Positions 36,441 through 44,139 of a stretch of 64,000 nucleotides of DNA are shown here, one piece after another (the first letter of the stretch is position 1; each line of letters opens with the position of its first letter). Source of the DNA: Elusimicrobiota bacterium (GTDB lineage: Bacteria > Elusimicrobiota > Elusimicrobia > UBA1565 > UBA9628); the NCBI GenBank assembly GCA_016218575.1, contig JACRDN010000014.1, forward strand, positions 124,001 through 188,000, read 5' to 3'. The translations under genes were made by a program, and so were the position numbers. Under the pieces are notes generated by a model that saw only the letters and a program-made list of their open reading frames with translations, did no database searches and was not told the origin of the DNA.

Positions 36441-37831
36441 AGGACGCGGGGCTCATGCGCTCGTTTGTGAGCCGCATCCATTTTACCGGGGTCGGTGGGG
36501 TGGGGATGAGCGGCATCGCCGAGGTCCTGCGCAATCTCGGCTATGAGGTCTCCGGCTCGGATTTGAAGGAGTCCGAGACCACCCGGCGCCTGGCGGCCGC
36601 GGGCGTCAAGATTTTCAAGGGCCACGCCGCGCGCTTTGTCCGCGGGGCCCAGGTTCTGGTGGCGAGCTCCGCGGTCGCCCCTGACAACCCGGAGCTTGCC
36701 TACGCCCGCCGGGCCGGCATTCCCGTCATTGCGCGGGCCCAGATGCTGGCCGAGCTTGGGCGCATGAAAAAGACCGTGACCGTGGCGGGCAGCCACGGCA
36801 AGACCACGACCACCTCCATGGTGGCCATGGCCTTGAACGAGGCCGGGGCGAGCCCAACCATGATCATAGGGGGACAGCTCAAGAACATCCGCTCCAACGT
36901 GAAGCTCGGTGTGGGCGAGTACCTGGTGGCCGAGGCCGACGAGTCGGACGGCTCCTTCAAGCACCTCTCGCCCTTGGCCGCGGTCGTGACCAACATAGAC
37001 AATGACCATTTGGACTTCCATAAATCCATGGCGAACCTGAGGCGGGCGTTCTTGGAGCACCTGCAGCGGCTTCCCTTTTACGGCGCGGCCGTGCTTTGCG
37101 CCGATGACCCCAGGCTGCGCGCCATGGCGCCAAGCCTGGGTCGGTCCGTCGTGACGTACGGTGTCAAGAGCCCCGCCGATTGGCGCGCGGTCCAGGTCAA
37201 AATGAGCAAGGGAGGGTCCCGCTTCGAGGCCCGCCATCGGGGCGGGCTCGTGGCCTCTATAGAGCTTCGCGTGCCCGGCCTGCACAACGTTCAGAACGCT
37301 TTGGGGGCCTTGGCCGCGGGGTGCTTCCTGGGCTTTAATCCCGAGAAGCTCGCGCGCGGGCTTTCCAAGTTCCGCGGCGTGGGACGGCGCTTGGACGTCC
37401 TGGGCGCGGCCGAGGGAGTCGAGTTCGTGGATGACTACGGGCATCACCCGACCGAGGTCGCGGCGGCTCTCGAGGCGGTGTCGGGGTTGTGGCGGGCGCG
37501 CCGGACGGTCGTAATTTTTCAGCCCCATCGCTTCAGCCGCACTAGGCTCTTGTGGCGCGAGTTCGGCCCGGCCTTCAAGCGCGCTGATTTTGTCTACGTC
37601 ATGGACATCTATCCCGCCGGGGAGGATCCAATCGCGGGGGTAAGCTCCAAGCTCATCTTGGACTCGCTCAAGCGCAGCGGAGTCGCCTGCGCGCCCTACT
37701 CCTCGGCCTTGGACGCGGCGCGGGAACTTCGCCGCGGCGACGTGGTGCTGACCTTGGGGGCCGGAGACGTCTGGAAGGCCGGAGAGGACCTGCTGCGCCG
37801 TAGGCGACTCCGCCTGGCCAGTCCGGCCTAA
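36437..37831 (+). CDS. murC: UDP-N-acetylmuramate--L-alanine ligase MurC
   Basis: ATP-dependent ligase adding L-Ala to UDP-MurNAc, the first amino-acid step of peptidoglycan synthesis. The product has the N-terminal HFTGVGGVGMSGIAEVL nucleotide-sugar fold, the P-loop GSHGKTTT (from G118) and the EADESDGS metal/ATP block. The C-terminal ligase domain has DDYGHHPTEV and FQPHRFSRT. The start at 36437 (464 residues) is chosen because it overlaps the previous stop as ATGA; a GTG/ATG further upstream would lie inside the preceding gene. Other mur genes are not nearby. Confidence 0.95.
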   Translation: MKDAGLMRSFVSRIHFTGVGGVGMSGIAEVLRNLGYEVSGSDLKESETTRRLAAAGVKIFKGHAARFVRGAQVLVASSAVAPDNPELAYARRAGIPVIARAQMLAELGRMKKTVTVAGSHGKTTTTSMVAMALNEAGASPTMIIGGQLKNIRSNVKLGVGEYLVAEADESDGSFKHLSPLAAVVTNIDNDHLDFHKSMANLRRAFLEHLQRLPFYGAAVLCADDPRLRAMAPSLGRSVVTYGVKSPADWRAVQVKMSKGGSRFEARHRGGLVASIELRVPGLHNVQNALGALAAGCFLGFNPEKLARGLSKFRGVGRRLDVLGAAEGVEFVDDYGHHPTEVAAALEAVSGLWRARRTVVIFQPHRFSRTRLLWREFGPAFKRADFVYVMDIYPAGEDPIAGVSSKLILDSLKRSGVACAPYSSALDAARELRRGDVVLTLGAGDVWKAGEDLLRRRRLRLASPA

Positions 37832-37842
37832 AGAGAGCGCTG

Positions 37843-38640
37843 ATGCCTGCGCGCCTGGGACAGCATTTCCTGGTCAGGGAGGACGTGCGCGACGCCATCG
37901 TCTCGGCCGCTGGGCTCCGGCCCGGGGAGAAGGTGCTCGAGATCGGCCCCGGACGCGGCATTCTGACCAGGGGCCTTCTCTCGGCCGGGGCCGAGGTGAC
38001 GGCGGTCGAGATGGATGAACGCCTGGGCGAGAATCTCGTTTCGGTGCTGGGCGCCGAGACGAGATTGAGGCTTATCCAAAGAGATTTTTTGAAGTTGCCC
38101 CTTCAGTCGCTGGGACAAGGCCCCTTCAAGATCGTCGCCAATCTCCCCTATGCCGTGGCCACTCCCATACTCCAGAAGATACTGCCCTGGCCGCTCTGGA
38201 CCCAAGCCATCCTCATGTTCCAAAAGGAGGTGGGCGAGCGCCTGGCGGCCGGGCCGGGCTCCGGCAAATACGGGCTCCTGACCTTGTCGGCCTGGGTTTA
38301 CGCCGAGGTCGAGATGGTCCTGGACGTGCCGCGGGAGTGCTTCAGCCCCAAGCCCAAGGTTGAGTCCGCCGTCCTGCGCTTGACGCGCCGCGCCGAGCCC
38401 GAGGTCGCGGCTGATAAGCAGAAGTCTTTCTTCAAGACGGCCCGCGCCGCCTTCGAGCAGCGCCGCAAGATGGCCTCGGGGCCGATCGCCCGGGCGCTGG
38501 GGATTTCCCGCGAACAAGTGATTTCGGCGTTGGGGGGGCTGGGGATAGGCTCCTCGGCCCGGGCCGAGGAGATCGCGCCGGAGTCCTACAGGGCGCTTTC
38601 GGAGGCGCTGAGCCGAGCTTCGAGTAAAGACTCGATCTGA
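37843..38640 (+). CDS. rsmA: 16S rRNA dimethyladenosine transferase RsmA/KsgA
   Basis: Methylates the two adjacent adenines near the 3-prime end of 16S rRNA during 30S maturation. The 265-residue product has GQHFL at the N-terminus, the SAM-binding LEIGPGRGIL, and the catalytic NLPY motif at 100-103. The C-terminal part has FSPKPKVESAVLRL and FEQRRKM. It follows murC by 11 nt and overlaps the convergent peroxidase gene by 55 nt at its 3-prime end. Confidence 0.95.
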   Translation: MPARLGQHFLVREDVRDAIVSAAGLRPGEKVLEIGPGRGILTRGLLSAGAEVTAVEMDERLGENLVSVLGAETRLRLIQRDFLKLPLQSLGQGPFKIVANLPYAVATPILQKILPWPLWTQAILMFQKEVGERLAAGPGSGKYGLLTLSAWVYAEVEMVLDVPRECFSPKPKVESAVLRLTRRAEPEVAADKQKSFFKTARAAFEQRRKMASGPIARALGISREQVISALGGLGIGSSARAEEIAPESYRALSEALSRASSKDSI

Positions 38641-39209
38641 CTCGTCACCGCCCGGCCGATGGGGGAGGCTTGCGGTCCGAAGCGGGCGACGACGCGGCCG
38701 TCGCGGCCCGCCAAGAATTTCGTGAAATTCCATGGGATATCGCCGTTATGCCCCGAGCGCGCGGTCAAGAATTCGTAGAGAGGGTGGATGCCCGGGCCCT
38801 TGACCGTTATTTTCGAGAATAGGTCGAAGCTCACTGCATAGCGCGTCCGGCAGAAGGCCTGGATTTCAGGGTCCGAGCCGGGCTCCTGCGCGCCGAACTC
38901 GTTGGCGGGAAAACCCAGAACGCGCAGGCCTCGGGCCTGGTAGCGCCGGTAGAGGGCTTCGAGCTCCTCGTACTGCGGTGTGAAGCCGCAGAGGGAGGCG
39001 GTGTTGACAAGCAGAAGCACTTGACCTTTGTACTGGGAGAGGCTCTTAGGCTGTCCCCCGATGGTTTTTACCTCGAAGCCGTAGATGGTTCCGGGCGGAT
39101 CCTCGGTCATGTTTTTAACTCCTCTGCGTCCCAGCCTCCGGGCTTTCTCCAGGGCGGCGAACGCCAAAGACGCGAAAAACAACGCCGCCCTTTCTTTCAG
39201 CCGGGCCAC
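38586..39209 (-). CDS. Glutathione peroxidase family protein (thiol peroxidase)
   Basis: Peroxide-reducing enzyme of the GPx family in its cysteine form. Seen: LLVNTASLCGFTPQYEELEALY with the peroxidatic C74, GFPANEFGAQEPG with Q108, and the W160-N161 pair in DIPWNFTKF, which complete the catalytic tetrad. The long form (207 residues) begins at a GTG 5 nt after TAGAAT. A shorter form from the ATG at 39110 (174 residues, with a GAGGAG ribosome-binding site) matches the usual family length. The extra N-terminal segment is amphipathic. It lies 15 nt after the M50 protease gene, possibly with its own promoter. Confidence 0.9.
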   Translation of the reverse strand: MARLKERAALFFASLAFAALEKARRLGRRGVKNMTEDPPGTIYGFEVKTIGGQPKSLSQYKGQVLLLVNTASLCGFTPQYEELEALYRRYQARGLRVLGFPANEFGAQEPGSDPEIQAFCRTRYAVSFDLFSKITVKGPGIHPLYEFLTARSGHNGDIPWNFTKFLAGRDGRVVARFGPQASPIGRAVTSQIESLLEARLSASESAL

Positions 39210-39224
39210 GCCCTATTCTACGAT

Positions 39225-41117
39225 TTAATTCGATGTGATTTGCGCCCAAATGCGGGACAGAAGAGCGGCCGTGCCGAGGGCGAAGAAGGCGGAACTCGCA
39301 AGATAGCATATCTCTGCCCGTCGCCTCTTGGCGTCTCTTAGCGCGCTGGGCAGCCCCTGCCCGAGCCAGGACCAGGCCTTGTGCCTCAGGTTGGGGTATT
39401 CTAGGTAGTCCATGAGCAGGTAATAGCCGTCGTACTCCAGGAAGGGATTGAGGTTCAAGAAGGCCGTGGAGTAGAGGCCCAAAGAGAAAATCCACAGCCC
39501 GGGGGCAAGTGCTGTCCCCGGCGACAGGCTTGCCGCGAGGGCGCAAAAGCCGGCCAGCACGATCTCGCTGTAAGGCCCCGAGAGGCTCACCGCCATGCGC
39601 GGCCATTTGGGTGCCAGCCACAGGTCCGAGGTGTCCACGAAGGCGATGGGTGTGATCCAGTACCAGCCCACCCCGGCTCGGGGGATTTCGCGCCCGAAGG
39701 CCTTTGCCGTGAAGGCGTGCCCCGCCTCGTGGATGATCACCGAGAGGAAATAGGCGGGGATGAGGGCAAGCCACAGATACCAGCCTCCCTTGAGCTCAAC
39801 GAGGTCCTGCTGGACATCTGGAATATGGCGCCAAAATAGGGCCGCCCCGGCCAGAGCCACGATGAGGAGGAGGGCTTGCCCCGCCTTGGTGTAAAGCCAT
39901 CGGACGGGGCCGCGGTGATAGAGCCTGGACAGTCGGGGATCGAGGTGGTTCAGGGAGACTCTCCAGTTCAGGGCCTTGGCGACCGCGGCAAGGAGGCGCG
40001 CAAGACTTCCCTCGGACGTGCCCAAGCTCAGCACGTCGGCGCGGAGCGCGCTCCCATCGAGGAATCCCTTGGCCGCCAGATCCGACATCACTCCGGCCAC
40101 GAAGCCGGGGGCGAAGGATTGAAAGTGGGAGAAATGCTCCAAGGCGAGGTCCCTCAAGGTGTGCCGGCCATCGAGGCGATCCCAAATGAAGCGGCCGGCG
40201 GGGGAAAGTTGGAAATAGGAGCCGGTCGCGGGATTCTTCAAGATCGTGATGGCGTCGCCTTCCGACGAGGCCCGCTCGAAGACTTGGACGCGGGAGGCCT
40301 TCCTGGGGCGCTGCCTGAGGCTCACCGTCTCCATGAGCTGGACGGCGACGTCGGCGCTCTCGCCCATGGCCTTGAGAAGGTCCTCGCGGTGCAGGATCAG
40401 GAGCTCGCAGGGCTCCAGCGTTCTCACGGTTGCGCTGCGGGGGGACTCGCTCAAAAGCGCCATTTCCCCAAAAATCGAGCCCGTCCCGAGGGTGGCGAGC
40501 TTTCGCGCCGTGCCCTCGGGGCTCTCCTGGAGGGCTTCGACGCTTCCGGACTTGATCAAGTAGCAGCAGCGCCCTCCCTCCCCCTGGCGCACCACCGTGG
40601 TCTTGGCGTCGAGCAGGATGATCTTGAGACTGGCGACCAGCTTGCGGATCTGCCGGGCATCGAGGGGGGTGAAGGGCGTGGCTTGCTTCAAGAATTTCGC
40701 CAACCGCATTTCATCGGCGCTTTTCTGGAAAGCCTCGGCCATGGCCGGATGGGCCTTGAGGAGAGCCTTGAAATCAGCCGCCTTGAGGCTTAGGGCCTTG
40801 ACCTCGCCCAGCGCCTTGACCGTGCTCTGCCGGAATCCCGATCCCACCAAGGCCAGTTCCCCGAATATTTCTCCAGGCGACAAGACGGCCAAGGGAATAT
40901 CTCCGCGGGATCCGCGGGAGGCGGCTTCGGCCCTGCCCTCGAGAATCAGGTAGAGGCGGTCCGCGGCCGCGCCTTCCTTTAGAATTATGGCGTTCGGGGG
41001 AAAATGCTCCTCCCTCCAAAGAGGGGCGAGTGCCGTCAATGAGTCCTTGTCCAATGCAGAAAACGCCGGAATCCGGGCGAGCAAGGCCGCCCGCTGGGCG
41101 AGAGCGGATTCCGGCAT
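39225..41117 (-). CDS. Two cNMP-binding domains + PqqD-like + M50 membrane metalloprotease
   Basis: 630 residues with two cyclic-nucleotide-binding-type domains (about 15-130 and 145-265; GEIFGELALVGSGFRQSTV and IFGEMALLSESPRSATV). A PqqD-like wing (about 277-357; ILKNPATGSYFQLSPAGRFIWDRLDG) follows, then a polytopic site-2-protease domain with HEAGH (H463, E464, H467) and NPFLEYDG (557-564). Related peptide zinc metalloproteases and PqqD domains accompany RiPP genes, where PqqD binds leader peptides. Its ATG is one base after the stop of a precursor peptide gene. Proposed role: leader recognition and processing at the membrane, perhaps gated by a cyclic nucleotide (inference). Confidence 0.85.
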   Translation of the reverse strand: MPESALAQRAALLARIPAFSALDKDSLTALAPLWREEHFPPNAIILKEGAAADRLYLILEGRAEAASRGSRGDIPLAVLSPGEIFGELALVGSGFRQSTVKALGEVKALSLKAADFKALLKAHPAMAEAFQKSADEMRLAKFLKQATPFTPLDARQIRKLVASLKIILLDAKTTVVRQGEGGRCCYLIKSGSVEALQESPEGTARKLATLGTGSIFGEMALLSESPRSATVRTLEPCELLILHREDLLKAMGESADVAVQLMETVSLRQRPRKASRVQVFERASSEGDAITILKNPATGSYFQLSPAGRFIWDRLDGRHTLRDLALEHFSHFQSFAPGFVAGVMSDLAAKGFLDGSALRADVLSLGTSEGSLARLLAAVAKALNWRVSLNHLDPRLSRLYHRGPVRWLYTKAGQALLLIVALAGAALFWRHIPDVQQDLVELKGGWYLWLALIPAYFLSVIIHEAGHAFTAKAFGREIPRAGVGWYWITPIAFVDTSDLWLAPKWPRMAVSLSGPYSEIVLAGFCALAASLSPGTALAPGLWIFSLGLYSTAFLNLNPFLEYDGYYLLMDYLEYPNLRHKAWSWLGQGLPSALRDAKRRRAEICYLASSAFFALGTAALLSRIWAQITSN

Positions 41118-41118
41118 C

Positions 41119-41328
41119 TTAAAGAGTGGGGACAGCTTTATTGGCGCGCGCTTTCAGCTCCTCATCGGGCAGGCTCCAATCTATTTGCTTGACCGCGCTC
41201 CACTCCTCGGAGCTTAAGTCCGCTCCGGTCTTGCGGATGGTGCTTTCCGGGTCCTTGCGCAGTTCCGCCCGGAAGTGGTCGTCGTGTATCCATCGGTCCA
41301 GAAGCTGCTCTATGGCTTGGCGGCTCAT
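41119..41328 (-). CDS. Nif11/Os1348-like candidate precursor peptide 1
   Basis: 69 residues. The N-terminal leader-like part (MSRQAIEQLLDRW...FRAELRKDPESTIRKTGADLSSEEWSAV) follows the pattern of Nif11/Os1348 NHLP-type leaders (helix, FRxxLxxDP, then xLSxEE). It ends in IDWSLPDEELKARAN plus a variable KAVPTL tail. W51 is shared by all three copies; W43 is shared with copy 2. GGAG lies 6 nt before the ATG. Candidate substrate of the adjacent isoprenyl-synthase-like enzyme. A regulatory role cannot be excluded, since the presumed core is conserved rather than variable. Confidence 0.72.
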   Translation of the reverse strand: MSRQAIEQLLDRWIHDDHFRAELRKDPESTIRKTGADLSSEEWSAVKQIDWSLPDEELKARANKAVPTL

Positions 41329-41352
41329 GTTTTCTCCATTTAACCCTCTATT

Positions 41353-41550
41353 TCAGAGCTTGTTGGCCCGAGCTCGCAATTCCTCATCTGGAAGGCTCCA
41401 GTTCACCCGGCGCAAGGCCTCCCATTCTTCGGCGGAAAGCTGCGCTCCGGAGTCACGGACGACCTTCTCCGGGTCCCTTCTCAGCTTAGCCCTGAACTGC
41501 GCATCGCTCATCCAAAGATCCAGCAGTTTTTCTACGGAAGCTCGGCTCAT
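41353..41550 (-). CDS. Nif11/Os1348-like candidate precursor peptide 2
   Basis: 65 residues, a close paralog of the other two peptides: MSRASVEKLLDLW, FRAKLRRDPE, LSAEEWEAL, then VNWSLPDEELRARAN with a short KL tail. W13, W43 and W51 are present. The start codon has a near-perfect AGGAGG 6 nt upstream. It lies inside the 3-prime end of the synthase gene in another frame (65-nt overlap), so synthesis is probably independent of the upstream stop. The strong ribosome-binding site suggests high expression, as expected for a substrate peptide. Confidence 0.74.
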   Translation of the reverse strand: MSRASVEKLLDLWMSDAQFRAKLRRDPEKVVRDSGAQLSAEEWEALRRVNWSLPDEELRARANKL

Positions 41551-42571
41551 GGAAGACCTCCTGTCCCGGCGGCGTTGGCGCAGTCGCCCGCGGTTCGGCG
41601 AAAAAAGAGGCGCTGAGGATCAGCCGCTTGAGGCCTGCGGCCGCCGGGAGCTTCGGTTGGGCCCGCTCCAGGCAGGAAACGGCCTTTTGGCAGTGTATTT
41701 CCACCACGATGGCGCAAAGGCGCAGAGTTCCGTCTTGGATCAACTCCCGGCGCACGCGCTTGGCCGCGGAGGAGCTTGTCTTGGCCAGCTCCAATACCCG
41801 AAGAAACTTGCCGCGCTCGGCTCGGGGCAGGCGCTCCAGGTGCTTGGCGATTGGGTAGGTTCGAGTTCCATTGGCAAGATCGCGGCTGCGCCGGGCCTGG
41901 AACAGGTCATGGCAGTCGGAAGCCAACTGAATGGCGGTTCCCAATGAGCGGCCCATGTCCTCGTAGAGATCAACGGCGGACTCCGGGGCTTGAGCCATCA
42001 GAGCGCCCAGTCTTGAGAATAACGCCAATTCTTCTCCGGATTTCCCCGACACCGAGAGCTCTACGGCCGCACTGTCGGGATGACTGGAGCCGGCCGTGGA
42101 CAGGTCCTCCTGTTGGCCCGCGCTCATGCGCAAAAGCCCCTGGGCCAGGGCCTTATGCATTCCGGCGAGGACCGCGGGGGGCGCCTTGATATCGGAGAGC
42201 GCCAATTGCGGAAGGCTCGAGAGGAAAGTGGCCGCCGCCAATTGCAGTTCCTGCGGGCGGAAACCCCGCCACGCGGCGGAAATATCGCCATCGGCCAAGT
42301 CGTCCAGGAGGTCTATGCCGGCATACAGCAAGGTGGTCGCAAGGCAAAGGCCAGAAGCCTCTTCCTCAAGTCCGCGCACTGCTCCGACTACCAGGCGAGG
42401 CATGACTATAAAGGGAAGACTCTCGGGATCGGCACTCTGGCGCTCGAGTCTGCGCAGCATCGCCGATAGCAGCTCTTTCTGGGCCTGGCTCTGCGCGCGC
42501 GCCGCTATGAAGCGCTTGGCGAGGGCGAAAACCTCTTGCATTAAGTCTGCTTGTGGCATATCTCCGGTCAC
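41486..42571 (-). CDS. ComQ-like/polyprenyl synthetase family enzyme
   Basis: Trans-isoprenyl diphosphate synthase fold, 361 residues. The first Asp-rich motif is intact (DDLAD, 90-94, in IDLLDDLADGD). The second reads QLASDCHD (215-222), with Ser in place of the first Asp. A DLANGTRTYP segment corresponds to the family DxxxGKxTLP block, and K177 lies in SGKSGEELALF. The weakened second motif and association with tiny Trp-containing peptides recall ComQ, which isoprenylates a Trp of ComX. A normal polyprenyl synthase role is the alternative. The GTG start overlaps the stop of peptide 3 (GTGA), indicating coupling. The last 21 residues overlap peptide 2. Confidence 0.78.
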   Translation of the reverse strand: MTGDMPQADLMQEVFALAKRFIAARAQSQAQKELLSAMLRRLERQSADPESLPFIVMPRLVVGAVRGLEEEASGLCLATTLLYAGIDLLDDLADGDISAAWRGFRPQELQLAAATFLSSLPQLALSDIKAPPAVLAGMHKALAQGLLRMSAGQQEDLSTAGSSHPDSAAVELSVSGKSGEELALFSRLGALMAQAPESAVDLYEDMGRSLGTAIQLASDCHDLFQARRSRDLANGTRTYPIAKHLERLPRAERGKFLRVLELAKTSSSAAKRVRRELIQDGTLRLCAIVVEIHCQKAVSCLERAQPKLPAAAGLKRLILSASFFAEPRATAPTPPGQEVFHEPSFRRKTAGSLDERCAVQG

Positions 42572-42768
42572 ATGCCGAAGTTTGCGCGGGTTTTCAACTG
42601 TTCATCGGGAAGGCTCCAATCAATGCGGCTTAAAGCCTGCAATTCCTCGGGGCTTAAGCTTGCTCCCGCCTTTTTGACGGTCCCTTGCGGGTCGGAGCGC
42701 AGCTCGGCCCGGAACTTCTCGTCGTTCATCCAGCGGTCCACCAGCTTTTCCACCGATTCTCGGCTCAT
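42568..42768 (-). CDS. Nif11/Os1348-like candidate precursor peptide 3
   Basis: 66 residues and the first gene of the operon: MSRESVEKLVDRW, FRAELRSDPQ, LSPEELQAL, IDWSLPDEQLKTRAN, tail FGM. W51 is conserved; W43 is replaced by Leu. The ATG at 42768 is preferred to a GTG two codons upstream because GGAGG lies 5 nt before it. A leader of about 36 nt follows a consensus promoter. Its stop overlaps the synthase start by 4 nt. Confidence 0.74.
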   Translation of the reverse strand: MSRESVEKLVDRWMNDEKFRAELRSDPQGTVKKAGASLSPEELQALSRIDWSLPDEQLKTRANFGM

Positions 42769-42809
42769 TTGCACCTCCGCTCCCGCCGTTGGTTCGCCGC
42801 CACTGGCTG

Positions 42810-42838
42810 AGTATAGCCCCGGCTCTATTTTCTGTCAA
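42810..42838 (-). promoter_or_regulatory. Consensus promoter of the peptide operon
   Basis: On the minus strand a perfect TTGACA (42833-42838) is followed after 17 nt by TATACT (42810-42815). This is the strongest promoter match in the window and drives peptide 3, the synthase, peptides 2 and 1, and the protease. Confidence 0.75.
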
Positions 42839-42871
42839 TGTCTGTCCGGTCACATGATTTAAATCGAAGGC

Positions 42872-42900
42872 TTGACGGCTCCGGGCGTTCGGCCTATACT
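42872..42900 (+). promoter_or_regulatory. Promoter of the divergent ABC exporter
   Basis: TTGACG (42872-42877), 17 nt, TATACT (42895-42900), then exactly 6 nt to the GTG at 42907. This is a complete sigma70-type promoter giving a leaderless mRNA. It lies 34 nt from the -35 box of the peptide operon promoter, so shared regulation is possible. Confidence 0.7.
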
Positions 42901-42906
42901 TTCGCC

Positions 42907-44139
42907 GTGCTCCTCAAAATCGCCTGGCGCAACGTTTGGCGCAACAAGAGGCGTTCTTTGCTCACCTTGGCGGCCTCGAGTTTCGGGCTAGGCCTCTTCA
43001 TCTTCCTTTTCGCCTTCAGCGACGGGATGCACGAGCAGCTGATCGCCAACGCGACCCGGACCTCTCTAGGGCACCTGCAGGTGTACGGCCGGGGCTACAG
43101 GGCCGACCCGGTCCTGGAGCGCGCGATCGCCAAGCCCGCGGAGCTGCGCGCGGCTCTCGCGGGAGTCCGGGGGCTGAGCCTCGTTTTGCCGCGCGTGGAA
43201 AGCTACGGCCTGGCCTCGTCGGCTTCGAACTCGGTCGGGGTCATGGTGGTTGGTGTGGATCCCGCGCTGGAGAAGCGGGCCACGAGGATTTCCAACACCA
43301 TGGTCAAGGGTCTTTATCTTGGGCGAGATTCGGGTACGGTCGGGCAAATATTGATCGGCAAGGCCTTGGCCAAGCGGCTCAAGCTCGAGTTGGGGGACAA
43401 GATGGTCCTCTTGTCCCAGGCCGCGGACGGCTCCATGGCCAACGCCCTGTTCCGGGTGCGGGGGATTTACAAGACCGGGGCCGAGGCCGTGGATTTGGGG
43501 ACGGCCTTCATCACCTTGGGCCGGGCCAAGGAATTCCTGGGCTTGGGGCAGGGGCTCACCTCCATGCTCCTGTTCGCGGGCGATTTGGGGGAAGTGGACC
43601 GCATCAAGGGCGAGCTTGGCCTGCGCCTGGAGCCCAAGGCCTATGAGGCCTTGTCCTGGAAGGATTTGGACCCGAGCCTCCTGCAGACGACCGAGCTTGA
43701 CGACGCGATCAACCACGTCATTCTTTTGGTGGTGTTCATGATCGTGGCCTTGGGCATCGTCAACACCTTGCTGATGTCGGTTTTCGAGCGCACCCGCGAG
43801 TTCGGGGTGCTCTTGGCCATGGGCATGGAGCCCAAATCCGTTGTGGCCATGGTTTCTTTCGAGGCCGCGATTCTGGCGAGCCTGAGCCTGGCGGTCGGGA
43901 CTAGTGTGGGGGTGATTTTGGCTCTGCACTTTGGGCGCCACGGCATCGACCTGAGCCGTTGGACGGAAGGGGTCTCGGTTTCGACCGCGTTCCTTGAGCC
44001 GATCCTCTATCCGAAGCTCAGGGCCTACTCGGTTCTCAAGTCCTGCCTGAGCGTGTTCCTCGTGACCATCGTCTCGGGCCTTTATCCCGCGTTCAAGGCC
44101 TCCCGACTCTCTCCGGTCAAGGCCCTGCGGCACTCATGA
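42907..44139 (+). CDS. FtsX-like ABC transporter permease (LolC/MacB type)
   Basis: Permease subunit of a type VII ABC system. The 410-residue product has a short cytoplasmic RNVWRNKRRS segment, TM1 (LTLAASSFGLGLFIFLFAFSDGM) and a large periplasmic domain. Three C-terminal helices follow, including the FtsX motif region (VALGIVNTLLMSVFERTREFGVLLAMGM) and the terminal YPAFKASRLSPVKALRHS. The GTG at 42907 is chosen because of the 6-nt spacing to the -10 box and because it starts the conserved MLLKIAWRN. Families of this type export lipoproteins, peptides or antibiotics. Its stop overlaps the ATPase start (ATGA). Confidence 0.9.
   Translation: MLLKIAWRNVWRNKRRSLLTLAASSFGLGLFIFLFAFSDGMHEQLIANATRTSLGHLQVYGRGYRADPVLERAIAKPAELRAALAGVRGLSLVLPRVESYGLASSASNSVGVMVVGVDPALEKRATRISNTMVKGLYLGRDSGTVGQILIGKALAKRLKLELGDKMVLLSQAADGSMANALFRVRGIYKTGAEAVDLGTAFITLGRAKEFLGLGQGLTSMLLFAGDLGEVDRIKGELGLRLEPKAYEALSWKDLDPSLLQTTELDDAINHVILLVVFMIVALGIVNTLLMSVFERTREFGVLLAMGMEPKSVVAMVSFEAAILASLSLAVGTSVGVILALHFGRHGIDLSRWTEGVSVSTAFLEPILYPKLRAYSVLKSCLSVFLVTIVSGLYPAFKASRLSPVKALRHS

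Noticed and set aside
36203-37528. 441-residue minus-strand open frame opposite murC
   Set aside because: Covers murC and the TPR gene, both with clear motifs; no motif, start context or promoter of its own.
42838-42906. Longer N-terminus of the ABC permease
   Set aside because: The first 23 residues would lie over the -35/-10 promoter; family proteins begin just before the KIAWRN segment.
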